Below, in pieces: positions 1-9,500 of a stretch of DNA of 64,000 bases. The stretch comes from an uncultured Bacteroidales bacterium (lineage in GTDB: Bacteria > Bacteroidota > Bacteroidia > Bacteroidales > Muribaculaceae): the NCBI GenBank assembly GCA_902768435.1, contig CACXLJ010000026.1:1-64000 (forward strand), in the 5' to 3' direction. The stretch's first letter is position 1; each line of letters begins with the position of its first letter. Made by a program: the position numbers and the translations under genes. The notes under the pieces are model-generated. The model saw only the letters and a program-made list of their open reading frames with translations, was not told the DNA's origin and searched no databases.

Positions 1-96
1 AGGACGGAAAGCCCGGGAACATCCCGCAACCTCCCTAAAAAACTGCAACAACTAAAATTTCTCGCGACTAATAACCTATAACTGAAAACTATTAAC

Positions 97-104
97 TATC
101 TTTG
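97..104 (+). promoter_or_regulatory. -7 promoter box (TATCTTTG)
   Basis: TATCTTTG matches the Bacteroidetes -7 consensus TAnnTTTG and lies 20 nt upstream of the ATG at 125. The first ~80 bases of the window hold only short open frames ending in stops. One of them (frame 3, stop at 36-38) could be the tail of an upstream gene, but this cannot be decided from the sequence. Confidence 0.6.
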
Positions 105-124
105 CAAGTTGATAGGAAGAGAAG

Positions 125-496
125 ATGAAGATAGTTCGCAGCAAATATTTACCCCCATCACGCAGGCATGCGGCGATTAATTTGTTCGGGATATTTTTTG
201 TCCACCCCAACGTGCACGTCAACGAGCGACTGATCAACCACGAGCGCATCCACACTGCACAAATGCGTGAACTGCTCTATATCCCGTTCTACCTCATCTA
301 TCTCATTGAGTGGCTGCTCCGGCTTGTGATGAAGGACAATGCCTACCTGAGCATTGGCTTTGAGCGCGAGGCCTATCGCCACGAGGACGACCCCAGCTAC
401 CTGGAGCACCGCAAGCACTACGCATGGGTGAAATACCTGCGCAAGAAGAACAAACGCCAACGAAAGAGAAAAAGGAAAAGAAAAAACCGCGACTAA
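125..496 (+). CDS. Small HExxH zincin-like protein
   Basis: A 123-aa protein of unknown function. Residues 39-43 read HERIH, an HExxH zinc-binding and catalytic motif, followed by a hydrophobic stretch (about residues 51-67) and then FEREAY (about 80-85), where a glutamate could be the third metal ligand as in gluzincins. The C-terminus is strongly basic (Lys/Arg-rich from about residue 105), suggesting contact with nucleic acid or acidic phospholipid. The ATG follows a good -7 box. The next gene starts 40 nt downstream, so the two may be co-transcribed. The metallopeptidase-like reading is inferred from the motif only; no substrate can be named. Confidence 0.75.
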   Translation: MKIVRSKYLPPSRRHAAINLFGIFFVHPNVHVNERLINHERIHTAQMRELLYIPFYLIYLIEWLLRLVMKDNAYLSIGFEREAYRHEDDPSYLEHRKHYAWVKYLRKKNKRQRKRKRKRKNRD

Positions 497-535
497 TTCA
501 CTACACATCAAGAAATTTATAACAATCCATACACG

Positions 536-1156
536 ATGAACAAACAAGAAATTGAAACACGCAAAGCCGAGTTTATTGAACTGCTCAAGTCTACAGGACG
601 TGAGGGAGTTGACGAACTTGTGGAGATGCTCGACGAGGGCAAGATGCACTTCTTCACTGCCCCAGCAAGTGTGAACCATCACCTCAACAGCGATGGCGGG
701 CTGCTGGTGCACTCGCTCAACACCTGCAAGGCGGGTCTGAAACTGCGGGAGATGGCAATCGCCATGAAGCCCGAGCTCGAACCCATGCTCAAGCGCGACA
801 GCGTGATAATAGCCACCCTGCTGCACGACATCTGCAAGGCCGACATCTACCACCCTGCCATCAAGAAGCGCAAAGGCGACGACGGCATTTGGCGTGAGGT
901 GGCAAGCTATGACGTGAACTACAGCAACTTCCCCATGGGCCACGGCGAGAAATCGGCCATGATGGCACTCTGGGCAGGGCTCGAAATCACGCAAGAAGAG
1001 CTGCTTGCCATCCGTTGGCACATGACCGCCTGGGACTTGCCCATGCAGAGCGTCGAGGCCACCAAGAGCCTCAATGCCGCACGCGACAAGCACCCTCTGT
1101 GCTCGCTCGTGCAACTCGCCGACGGTGTCGCCGCCAACCTCATCGAGCACGACTAA
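536..1156 (+). CDS. HD-domain phosphohydrolase-like protein
   Basis: A 206-aa soluble protein with an HD-superfamily signature: His49 and His59 in the segment around NSDGGLLVHS, and the His-Asp pair 97-98 in ATLLHDICKAD. HD proteins are metal-dependent phosphohydrolases acting on nucleotides or phosphate esters. The specific substrate is not evident and there is no fused regulatory domain. It follows the zincin-like gene on the same strand and is closed by a hairpin terminator at 1190-1220. No signal peptide or membrane segment is visible, so it should be cytoplasmic. Confidence 0.8.
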   Translation: MNKQEIETRKAEFIELLKSTGREGVDELVEMLDEGKMHFFTAPASVNHHLNSDGGLLVHSLNTCKAGLKLREMAIAMKPELEPMLKRDSVIIATLLHDICKADIYHPAIKKRKGDDGIWREVASYDVNYSNFPMGHGEKSAMMALWAGLEITQEELLAIRWHMTAWDLPMQSVEATKSLNAARDKHPLCSLVQLADGVAANLIEHD

Positions 1157-1187
1157 ACATCAGCTCTCCCGTCAACCGAATCCAATA

Positions 1188-1220
1188 AAAACAAGCCAAA
1201 TGCAAGGCTTGTTTTTTTGT
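1188..1220 (+). terminator. Rho-independent terminator
   Basis: AACAAGCC (1190-1197) pairs with GGCTTGTT (1206-1213) around an 8-nt loop and runs into a T tract. It ends the HD-protein transcript. Confidence 0.8.
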
Positions 1221-1225
1221 TTTGC

Positions 1226-1256
1226 TTGACAAATATAATTCAATGTCTTAACTTTG
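1226..1256 (+). promoter_or_regulatory. -33/-7 promoter upstream of kptA
   Basis: TTGACA at 1226 and TAACTTTG at 1249-1256 are separated by about 20 bp, a full Bacteroidetes promoter. A second TAACTTTG lies at 1317-1324 with TTG at 1297, so the gene may have two tandem promoters; the second gives a leader of about 20 nt. Confidence 0.65.
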
Positions 1257-1351
1257 TAGCACAATTAATTATAGTATGTTTTTTCGGCTACGCAAATTGG
1301 CTGCATAGTCAGTTTTTAACTTTGCCGGCAAATATCAAAAATGGAGAATGA

Positions 1352-1894
1352 ATGGTAAACAATAACGACATAGTCAAGAAAGGGAAGCGACTAGCCTTCT
1401 TGCTCAGGCATGATGAAGAAGCTTTCAGCAAAGGGATGATTGACAAACATGGCTGGCGCGAGGTTGAAGAACTCGCTGGAATGGGATTCTCGCGTGAACT
1501 TCTTGACGCCATTGTTGCCACCAACAATAAGCAACGCTATGAATATAGCACCGACGGCAAACTGATTCGTGCCCGGCAGGGGCATTCTATCAATGTTGAT
1601 GTGGAAGTCACCGAAGCAACGCCTCCCAATGTGCTCTATCATGGCACTGCCACACGGTTTCTGGAGTCAATCTATTCCAAAGGCTTGATTGCAGGCAACA
1701 GGCTTTATGTTCATTTGTCGCCCGACGAGGCCACTGCCACAAATGTTGGCTCAAGGCACGGCACGCCCTTTGTCATCAAGATTGATTGCCACAGAATGCT
1801 GGCCGATGGCTGTAAATTCTACCTTTCAAACAACGGAGTTTGGCTCACCAAGCAAGTCCTCCCCAAGTATTTCATTAATACTAGCAACAATTAA
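1352..1894 (+). CDS. kptA: RNA 2'-phosphotransferase, Tpt1/KptA family
   Basis: A 180-aa protein of the length usual for bacterial KptA. The family transfers the 2'-phosphate of an RNA splice-type junction to NAD+, giving ADP-ribose 1'',2''-cyclic phosphate and nicotinamide. Visible family motifs in order are LLRH near residue 17, RARQGHS near 72-78, LYHGTA near 96, HLSPD near 117 and RHGTPFVIKID near 131, covering the conserved Arg-His-Arg-Arg catalytic set. Bacteria lack the eukaryotic tRNA-splicing ligase that makes the known substrate, so the physiological role is unclear. It stands alone between two promoters upstream and about 260 nt of non-coding DNA downstream. Confidence 0.92.
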   Translation: MVNNNDIVKKGKRLAFLLRHDEEAFSKGMIDKHGWREVEELAGMGFSRELLDAIVATNNKQRYEYSTDGKLIRARQGHSINVDVEVTEATPPNVLYHGTATRFLESIYSKGLIAGNRLYVHLSPDEATATNVGSRHGTPFVIKIDCHRMLADGCKFYLSNNGVWLTKQVLPKYFINTSNN

Positions 1895-2154
1895 TTATCA
1901 CTCCATTTTCTCGCCCTACTCCTCAACTCCCAAACTCCGTAGAGTATTAGCTCTTGCGGGGTGGATGCTTGGTGAGTGGACGGTTGTGAACCATCAACGA
2001 GTTGTCAATCATTGTCATTAGATTGCGTGATTAGAGGCTACTATATTCTTAAAAAATGCAAATAAGGGTTGACAAAGATGAATAATATTGCGAAATTTGC
2101 ACAGAATTAGACTAAGTGATTATTAATGTACAAAAAAATCAAAAGGAAATAACA

Positions 2155-3819
2155 ATGATACTCATTCAAAAAAGTGCACTGCAGAAGATGCGTGCCAACT
2201 ATCAACCCCAACTGCCAGAGTCACTTAAAGGCAAAGTGAAAGTAGTGGAAGGTGAAGCCACCGAATCGGTCGAAGATCAAGAAGCCATCAAGAAATTGTT
2301 CCCCAACACCTACGGCATGCCCGAACTCCGTTTCGAGAAAGCCGACGATGCTTGCTGCTGCGAGAAAAGCTGCGAGCCCTTCAATGTGGGCGTGATTCTG
2401 TCGGGCGGCCAGGCCCCTGGCGGTCACAATGTGATTAGCGGCTTGTTCGACGGCCTCAAAGCCATCAACAAGGAAAACCGCCTCTACGGATTCCTGATGG
2501 GTCCTGGTGGACTGGTTGACCACAATTACAAGGAACTCACTGCCGACATCGTTGACGAGTACCGCAACACTGGCGGCTTCGACATGATAGGTTCTGGCCG
2601 CACCAAGCTGGAAACTCCCGAGCAGTTTGAAAAAGGCCTTGAAATCATCAAGCAACTCAACCTGCGTGCCATCGTCATCATTGGTGGCGACGACTCCAAC
2701 ACCAACGCTGCCGTGCTCGCTGAGTACTACAAAGCCAAAAACGTGCCCGTTCAGGTGCTGGGTTGCCCTAAGACCATCGACGGTGACCTGAAGAACAAGT
2801 GGATCGAGGCCTCGTTTGGTTTCGACACTTGCACCAAAATCTACAGCGAGGTGATTGGCAACATTGAACGCGACTGCAACTCAGCAAAGAAATATTGGCA
2901 CTTCATCAAGCTCATGGGCCGCTCGGCATCGCACATTGCGCTGGAATGCGCTCTGGAAACCCAGCCCAGCTACTGCATCATTAGTGAAGAGGTAGAGGCC
3001 AAGAACCTCACCCTGCGCGACGTGGTCAACGACATTGCCCGCGTGGTAGCCGACCGTTCATCGCGCGGCATGGACTTCGGCACCGTGCTCGTTCCCGAAG
3101 GTCTTATCGAGTTCTTCCCCTCGATCAAGGCACTCATCGAAGAGCTCAACGACCTGCTCGCCGAGACTCCCGACTTTGCAAAGATGCATCCCGATGACCA
3201 GCGTGCCTTCGTCATCAGCCACCTGAGCGAGAAGAACGCTACCATCTTTGAAATGCTGCCCGAGGGCGTTGCCCGCCAGCTCACACTGGACCGTGACCCC
3301 CACGGCAACGTGCAGGTGTCGCTCATCGAGACCGAAAAGTTGCTGAGCGAGATGGTGAAGAAGAGACTTGACGAGATGAAGGAAGAAGGCAAGTTCAACG
3401 GCAAGTTCAGGCGCATGCACCACTTCTTCGGCTACGAAGGCCGTTGCGGTATCCCCTCGAACTTCGATGCCAACTACTGCTACTCGCTGGGCTACAATGC
3501 AGCACAGCTGGTGAACTGCGGCGCAACTGGCTACATGTCGTCGATTCGCAACCTCACCAAGCCTGCCAGCGAATGGATTGCCGGTGGCATTCCCATCACC
3601 ATGATGATGAACATGGAGCAGCGCAAGGGCAAACAGAAACCCGTGATCAAGAAGGCCCTGGTTGACCTGAACGGCAACCCCTTCAAGGCATTTGCACAGA
3701 TGCGCGAAATCTGGGCAAAGGAAACCTGCTTCAACTATCCTGGCCCCATCCAGTACTTCGGCCCATCTGAAATGACCGACCAGACTACACTCACGCTCTA
3801 CTACGAGCACGAGGAATGA
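2155..3819 (+). CDS. pfp: Pyrophosphate-dependent 6-phosphofructokinase
   Basis: A 554-aa enzyme of the long beta/plant-like PFP class, converting fructose 6-phosphate plus PPi to fructose 1,6-bisphosphate reversibly. The PPi rather than ATP specificity is indicated by GGDDSNTNA (Asp where ATP enzymes carry Gly) and by PKTIDGDLKN with the Lys that favours PPi. Other family motifs are SGGQAPGGHNV and MGRSASHIALE. The ATG at 2155 is preferred over an in-frame GTG 13 codons earlier because AAAGGAAA sits just upstream. The upstream promoter is only weakly recognisable (TTGACA near 2069). It is a stand-alone gene closed by a strong terminator at 3909-3944 and represents an energy-saving anaerobic glycolytic step. 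Confidence 0.95.
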   Translation: MILIQKSALQKMRANYQPQLPESLKGKVKVVEGEATESVEDQEAIKKLFPNTYGMPELRFEKADDACCCEKSCEPFNVGVILSGGQAPGGHNVISGLFDGLKAINKENRLYGFLMGPGGLVDHNYKELTADIVDEYRNTGGFDMIGSGRTKLETPEQFEKGLEIIKQLNLRAIVIIGGDDSNTNAAVLAEYYKAKNVPVQVLGCPKTIDGDLKNKWIEASFGFDTCTKIYSEVIGNIERDCNSAKKYWHFIKLMGRSASHIALECALETQPSYCIISEEVEAKNLTLRDVVNDIARVVADRSSRGMDFGTVLVPEGLIEFFPSIKALIEELNDLLAETPDFAKMHPDDQRAFVISHLSEKNATIFEMLPEGVARQLTLDRDPHGNVQVSLIETEKLLSEMVKKRLDEMKEEGKFNGKFRRMHHFFGYEGRCGIPSNFDANYCYSLGYNAAQLVNCGATGYMSSIRNLTKPASEWIAGGIPITMMMNMEQRKGKQKPVIKKALVDLNGNPFKAFAQMREIWAKETCFNYPGPIQYFGPSEMTDQTTLTLYYEHEE

Positions 3820-3908
3820 TAAAGAGGTGTGTGTGCTGTGACACAGCATCCACCATCAGGCTCAATCAAAACCGATTGAGTGATTAATAACCCTTACTCA
3901 CAGCTTGC

Positions 3909-3944
3909 ATCCCCACTGGCATTGCGCCGGTGGGGATTTTTTTG
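3909..3944 (+). terminator. Rho-independent terminator
   Basis: ATCCCCAC pairs with GTGGGGAT, extended by the TGGC/GCC(G) part, with a short loop and a T7 tract. It ends the pfp transcript. Confidence 0.85.
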
Positions 3945-4050
3945 CCTCCTACTTGAACAACTAGTCACAATTCATTAAGAGCAAACCGTAAAAACCGTAA
4001 AATTAACTTTTATTAAGATTTTAATTAAACCAAGACCCGCAATTATTGTC

Positions 4051-4058
4051 TAACTTTG
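4051..4058 (+). promoter_or_regulatory. -7 promoter box (TAACTTTG)
   Basis: TAACTTTG 50 nt before the ATG at 4109. The -33 element is not clear. It lies inside the open frame upstream of that ATG, supporting 4109 as the real start. Confidence 0.6.
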
Positions 4059-4108
4059 TAAAAATCACTTTTCGACATCATTATCAACCCATAACAAACT
4101 ATTGCTAT

Positions 4109-5035
4109 ATGAAAAAAATCATCTTCACACTCACCTGCATGCTCATTGCCGTGGGCTGCATCACCTCGCAGGCCAAAGTGGTAGAGCCTGTGACCAAGGT
4201 AAAAGTCAAGAACGAGAAAGAGTTCATGAAAGCACTGGCCAGCAACCGCGTGATCACGGTTGCCAAGAACACCACGCTCAACCTCTCGAAAGTGCTCGAA
4301 GACCCCGCTCTGTGCAACGAATGCAACCTGGTGTGGGTAGAGGAAGACTATGACCACAGCCAGTTGTCGCAATTCAGCACTGCCGCCAGCGATTATGAGT
4401 TCGATGGCCGCATGCTCACGCTCATGAAACTGCACAATCTCACCATCGAAGGCGAGAAAAACGCCGAAATCGTGGTGAACCCACGCTATGCCCATGTGCT
4501 CAACTTTGAGAAATGCAAGGGCATACGCATCAAGAACCTCACGCTGGGCCACACCGAAGAAGGCTATTGCACCGGCTGCGTGATTGGCGTGAGCTACAGC
4601 GAAGACATCACCATCGAGAACTGCGACCTTTATGGTTGCGGCACCTACGGCATCGAGGCCCGCAGCACAAATGGCATCGAGATGAAGAAGAGCATCATAC
4701 GCGACTGCTCTTATGGCATCATGGAGATTCGAGACTGCAAATTTGTGAACTTCGAGAAATGCGACTTTATCCGCAACCGCGAGTTCGGTTTGGTATGCAT
4801 TGGAGGCGACTCGCAGTGGATTAGGTTCGACGAGTGCCGCTGGGCCCAGAACAACGGTAACCTCTTCGAGATTGGTGTGCCCATCAAGCTCGACGGCTGC
4901 GAAATTCATCACCCGCAGTGGCAGACGAATAAGCACAAGGTGAAAGACCTCATCGAGGAGCAGAGCCCTTGCCAGTGGCTTGAGGACCTCAAGGAGCTCC
5001 CCCCTCGCAAGGACAAGATCGGCCCCAAGAAGTGA
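4109..5035 (+). CDS. Secreted right-handed beta-helix protein
   Basis: A 308-aa exported protein. The start at 4109 gives a typical signal peptide (MKKIIFTLTCMLIAVGCITS, then QAK); a Cys at position 17 makes a lipoprotein possible, but the spacing is imperfect. From about residue 100 the sequence consists of repeated turns such as NLTIEG, RIKNLTLG, DITIENCDLYGCGTYGIEAR and EFGLVCIGG, typical of parallel beta-helix (pectate-lyase-like or NosD-like) folds that often bind or cleave polysaccharide. No catalytic residues can be assigned. It is monocistronic, followed by an 8-bp-period repeat and a two-way terminator. Confidence 0.75.
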   Translation: MKKIIFTLTCMLIAVGCITSQAKVVEPVTKVKVKNEKEFMKALASNRVITVAKNTTLNLSKVLEDPALCNECNLVWVEEDYDHSQLSQFSTAASDYEFDGRMLTLMKLHNLTIEGEKNAEIVVNPRYAHVLNFEKCKGIRIKNLTLGHTEEGYCTGCVIGVSYSEDITIENCDLYGCGTYGIEARSTNGIEMKKSIIRDCSYGIMEIRDCKFVNFEKCDFIRNREFGLVCIGGDSQWIRFDECRWAQNNGNLFEIGVPIKLDGCEIHHPQWQTNKHKVKDLIEEQSPCQWLEDLKELPPRKDKIGPKK

Positions 5036-5059
5036 GGCCCACTCGCCCATTCGCCCGCT

Positions 5060-5094
5060 CGAATAATCGAATAATCGAATAATCGAATAATCGA
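5060..5094. repeat. 8-bp minisatellite, 4 units
   Basis: Four head-to-tail copies of CGAATAAT plus a final CGA, starting 25 nt after the stop codon of the beta-helix gene. The same 8-mer on the other strand (TCGATTAT) anchors the repeat at 26284-26335. Confidence 0.9.
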
Positions 5095-5112
5095 TTTAAC
5101 AATTAAAAAAAC

Positions 5113-5146
5113 CGGCTTGAGCCACAATGGTTCAAGCCGATTTTTT
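5113..5146. terminator. Bidirectional terminator between convergent genes
   Basis: CGGCTTGA...TCAAGCCG with an inner CCA/TGG and a G-T pair forms a 12-bp stem with a CAA loop. It has A6 before and T6 after, so it can work for the + beta-helix gene and the - PP2C-like gene. Confidence 0.85.
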
Positions 5147-5183
5147 GTATCACAGGCAGCACAGCTGCCCTATTTTCTCCAGA

Positions 5184-6251
5184 TTAGTTAGTGGGTTCCA
5201 CGCCAGTCACCGGCACCTCGTGATGCACAGGCTCGGGAGCGGGTGCTTCGGGCTTCACATCGCGCGAGGGTTCTACCTTGATTTCGTTATAGATTTGCGT
5301 ATTCTCGCGACGCTCACGGTCGGCTTTCGCTTTTTCGGCCTTGGCTTTATCGGCAGCCTCCTTTTGCTTCTTGGCTTCGATTTGCTCGGGCGTGAGTTCG
5401 GTGGTTGAAGCGGTATCGGTCGTATCGGCAACCTTCTCGGTAGTGACCACAAGGTCAACATCAGAAGGCGCCTTGGTGTCGATCATGCTGGCGGTGTCGA
5501 TCTTAGCGTCGTCACCATCACCACCCATACCGGCAAACGGATTGTTCGTGATGAAATAATAGGCAGCGCCAGCCACGGCAGCGAGAATGACCAGATAAAG
5601 CAGATACTTCATGGTCTTGGCACCAGGAGCGCTGATGCCGCGACGACGCCCCTCCACCTCTTCGATGTGGTTCAGGATGGCGGCCGGGGTGACATTGGCA
5701 GTGGTCTTCGCCGTCTTGAGCGCATCGGCAATGAGGTTCATCTTCTGCTCGTCGTCCTTGTCGGGATTCGAGAGAATGCGCTTAATGGCGCGATAGTCAA
5801 TCATCTCGGCAGTGGTGAGCAGTAGGTAGTCGCCAGCCTGCAAGTCGCTAATCTGCTCCACCTTAGCCTTAGAGCTATAGATGTCGAGCACCTGCGAACG
5901 CGAGTCATAGACAATTTCCTGTTCCTCTGGCCTCACCTGCAGCACACGGCTGCTGCCCATCTGTGCCACATAGCAACCGCCGTGGTTGTAGATGGCCACC
6001 GACAGGTTGCAGCGCTTCACACGGTGATCCTTGGTGTTGAGAGCAGCATCGAGGGCGGCATTAAACGCCTCGTCGGTCACTGCCTTATCGAGGTTGAATT
6101 CGTCGTTGATGTAGTTAGCCAGCGCACGGGCCACAATCTCGTCGTCGCAGGCTATGAACACCTGGCTGTCATAGCCCAGCTGCTCGCGTGACGGCAGGAG
6201 CACATCGCGGCCGTTTTCAATATAAAGAGGAGTATCGAGTTTTACTTTCAT
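5184..6251 (-). CDS. PP2C-like pseudophosphatase with one membrane helix
   Basis: A 355-aa protein. Residues 1-205 resemble a PPM/PP2C phosphatase fold: VAIYNHGGCYVAQMGSSR (85-102) aligns with the family's strand-turn GDSR motif, and DYLLLTTAEMID (141-152) with the usual LLCSDGLWD. The metal-binding Asp residues of both motifs are missing (GSSR, TTAEM), so catalysis is unlikely. A transmembrane helix lies at about 214-235, followed by an acidic Thr/Ala/Lys-rich segment and a Pro-rich tail that would be periplasmic. Inference: a cytoplasmic sensor or scaffold coupled to the periplasm. It has its own -7 box (CAAAGTTA on the + strand, 6281-6288) and is divergent from the PFOR gene. Confidence 0.65.
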   Translation of the reverse strand: MKVKLDTPLYIENGRDVLLPSREQLGYDSQVFIACDDEIVARALANYINDEFNLDKAVTDEAFNAALDAALNTKDHRVKRCNLSVAIYNHGGCYVAQMGSSRVLQVRPEEQEIVYDSRSQVLDIYSSKAKVEQISDLQAGDYLLLTTAEMIDYRAIKRILSNPDKDDEQKMNLIADALKTAKTTANVTPAAILNHIEEVEGRRRGISAPGAKTMKYLLYLVILAAVAGAAYYFITNNPFAGMGGDGDDAKIDTASMIDTKAPSDVDLVVTTEKVADTTDTASTTELTPEQIEAKKQKEAADKAKAEKAKADRERRENTQIYNEIKVEPSRDVKPEAPAPEPVHHEVPVTGVEPTN

Positions 6252-6380
6252 AGTTCAATTCTGATTTTCAAATTTGGGCTCAAAGTTACAAAAAAACCTT
6301 GGTTTATGAACCACTCAGAGCAAATTTGTTTTCACAAACCGAAAAACCGCTGTTTATGCAACCGAAATTCGGTAAAAAAC

Positions 6381-6411
6381 TTTGAGGGGTGAAAGATTTT
6401 GTGTAATTTCG
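6381..6411 (+). promoter_or_regulatory. PFOR promoter
   Basis: TTTG at 6381-6384 and TAATTTCG at 6404-6411, 19 bp apart, match the -33/-7 pattern with one mismatch in the -7 box. They predict transcription starting near 6418 and a leader of about 149 nt. Confidence 0.6.
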
Positions 6412-6429
6412 CACATTATTTAAAGAGAA

Positions 6430-6516
6430 CACCCTTCAGGAGTTGCTCAACCCCGAGGTTCTGGCATTGAAATGCACATGTTGCAGCCGCTTTGGCACGT
6501 GGATTCCTGAAGGAAT
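6430..6516 (+). promoter_or_regulatory. Candidate structured 5' leader RNA of PFOR
   Basis: CCTTCAGGA (6433-6441) is perfectly complementary to TCCTGAAGG (6505-6513). This would close a multi-branched element containing short hairpins AACC-CCGA-GGTT, GCAT-TGAA-ATGC and GCC-GCTTT-GGC. It does not match TPP, SAM, cobalamin or 4.5S RNA consensus features that I can recall. It could be a riboswitch-like leader or a processed small RNA. Function unknown. Confidence 0.4.
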
Positions 6517-6566
6517 ATAACACTGAAAACCAACAATTTAATCAATTAATTAATTCATAACTACTC

Positions 6567-9500
6567 ATGAGTAAAGTAAAGAAATTTATGACTTGTGACG
6601 GTAACCAAGCTGCCGCTCACATCAGTTACATGTTTACTGAAGTGGCTGCTATTTACCCTATCACTCCGTCATCGACCATGGCAGAGCACGTTGACGAATG
6701 GGCCGCTGCCGGACGTAAAAACATCTTTGGTGAGACCGTAATGGTACAGGAAATGCAAAGCGAAGGTGGCGCTGCTGGCGCTGTTCACGGTTCGCTCCAG
6801 GCCGGTGCCCTCACCACTACCTACACCGCATCGCAAGGCCTCTTGCTGATGATCCCCAACATGTACAAGATTGCAGGCGAACTGCTCCCCGGCGTGTTCC
6901 ATGTGTCGGCCCGCACCCTGGCCTCGCACACCCTGTGCATCTTCGGTGACCACCAGGATGTGATGGCAACCCGCCAGACGGGCTTCGCCATGCTGTGCGA
7001 AGGCTCGGTACAAGAGGTTATGGACCTCGCAGCCGTTGCTCACCTGAGTGCCATCAAGGGTCGCGTTCCCTTCGTGAACTTCTTCGACGGCTTCCGCACC
7101 TCACACGAGATTCAGAAGGTTGAAGCCATGGATCAGGAAGACCTGAAGCCTCTGGTAGATATGGAAGCGCTGAACAACTTCCGCAAGCGCGCCATGAACC
7201 CCGATGCTCCTATCACCCGTGGTACTGCCGAGAATCCCGATGTATTCTTCCAGCACCGTGAGTCGTGCAACGACTACTACACAGCCGTTCCCGCCATCGT
7301 GGAAGACTACATGAACAAGATCAGCGAAATCACTGGCCGCAAGTATGGTCTGTTTGACTACTACGGTGCCAAGGATGCTGACCGCGTGATCATCGCTATG
7401 GGTTCGGTGACCGAAGCCATCCGCGAAACTATCGACTACCTGACCGAAGCTGGCGAAAAGGTGGGTCTCGTGGCCGTTCACCTGTATCGTCCCTTCAGCG
7501 CCAAGCACTTCCTCGCAGCGGTTCCCAGCACTGCCAAGCGCATTGCCGTTCTCGACCGCACTAAGGAGCCCGGTGCAACCGGCGAACCTCTGTATCTCGA
7601 TGTGAAGGACTGCTTCTATGGCGCCGAGAATGCCCCGATGATTGTGGGCGGACGCTATGGTCTGGGTTCGAAAGATACTACTCCGGCTCAAATTCTCGCC
7701 GTTTACGAGAATCTGTCACTGCCCATGCCCAAGAACCAGTTCACCCTGGGCATCGAGGACGATGTTACCTTCAGCTCACTGCCTCAGAAAGAGGAAATCG
7801 CCATGGGTGGCGACGGCATCTTCCAGGCTAAGTTCTACGGTCTGGGTGCCGACGGTACTGTGGGTGCCAACAAGAACTCGGTGAAGATCATTGGCGACAA
7901 CACCGACAAGCACTGCCAGGCCTACTTCTCTTATGACTCGAAGAAGTCGGGCGGTTTCACCTGCTCGCACCTGCGCTTTGGCGACACTCCCATCCGTTCT
8001 ACCTATCTGGTGACCACGCCCAACTTCGTGGCTTGCCACGTACAGGCCTACCTGCACATGTATGATGTGACACGCGGTCTGCAGAAGAACGGTACCTTCC
8101 TGCTCAACACCGTGTGGGAAGGCGAACAGCTTGCCAAGAACCTGCCTAACAAGGTGAAGAAATACTTCGCCGAGAACAATATCAGCGTTTACTACATCAA
8201 CGCTACCAAGATTGCACAGGAAATTGGTCTGGGCAACCGCACCAACACCATTCTGCAATCGGCATTCTTCCGCATCACCGAGGTGATTCCCGTTGACCTC
8301 GCTGTTGAGCAGATGAAGAAATTCATCGACAAATCTTACGGCAAGAAGGGTCAGGATGTGGTCGACAAGAACTATCAGGCCGTTGACCGCGGTGGTGAGT
8401 ACAAGACCCTCGAAATCGATCCCGCTTGGGCCAACCTGCCCGTTGAGAACGACGAGGACAACAACGCTCCCGCCTTCATCAACAATGTGGTGCGTCCCAT
8501 CAACGCCCAGAACGGCGACCTGCTGCCCGTTTCGGCATTCAAGGGCCGTGAAGACGGTACTTGGGATGCTGGTACAGCTGCCTATGAGAAACGCGGTGTT
8601 GCCACCTTCGTTCCCGTCTGGAATGCTCAGAACTGTATCCAGTGTAACAAGTGTGCACTCGTTTGTCCGCACGCTGCTATCCGTCCGTTCCTGATGAACG
8701 AGGAAGAGGCTGCCAAGTCTCCGTTCAAGGAAGAAGACAAGCTGCCCGCTATCGGCAAGACCCTCGCTGGCCTGAAGTTCGTTCAGGTTGTCGATGTGAT
8801 GGACTGCCTCGGTTGCGGCAACTGCGCCGACATCTGTCCGGGCAAGATGGGCAACAAGGCCCTCGAGATGGTGCCCCTCATGGGTCACGAAGAGGACCAG
8901 AAGCTCTGGGACTATGCCGTGAACAATGTTACTTCGAAACAGGAACTCGTCGACATCAAGAGCAATGTGAAGAACTCGCAGTTTGCTAAGCCTCTCTTCG
9001 AATTCTCAGGTGCTTGCTCGGGCTGCGGTGAGACTCCTTACCTCAAGCTCATCTCTCAGCTGTTCGGCGACCGTGAAATGGTGGCCAACGCCACTGGCTG
9101 TAGCTCAATCTACTCGGCTTCGGTGCCTTCTACTCCCTACACCACCAACGCTAAGGGTCATGGTCCCGCTTGGGCCAACTCACTGTTCGAGGACTTCTGC
9201 GAGTTCGGTCTGGGTATGGCAATTGCCGACGAGAAGATGCGTGCTCGCGTCGAGGGCTTCGTGAAAGAGGCTATCGAGAGCGAGAGCGTGGCCGACGACA
9301 CCAAGGCCCTGTATCGTGAATGGCTCGAGAACAAGAACGACGGCGCTATGAGCCGCGAACTCAGCGACAAGATCATCGAGGCTATCGAGAACAGCAATGC
9401 TCCTGCCGACGTGAAGGTGAAGAGCCTGGCTCACTACCTGGTGAAACGCTCGCAGTGGATCGTGGGTGGCGACGGTGCCAGCTACGACATCGGCTTCGGC

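Larger units (their letters stand above)
6252..6566. other. Divergent intergenic region with two promoters and a structured leader
   Basis: This 315-nt gap holds the minus-strand -7 box for the PP2C-like gene (6281-6288), the PFOR promoter (6381-6411) and a leader of about 150 nt with a long-range stem. No small open frame with convincing features is seen. Confidence 0.7.

Noticed and set aside
6430..6516. 4.5S (SRP) RNA or a known riboswitch in the PFOR leader
   Set aside because: The GGAA tetraloop and AGGAAGCAGCC-type core of SRP RNA are absent, and no TPP, SAM or cobalamin core was recognised.
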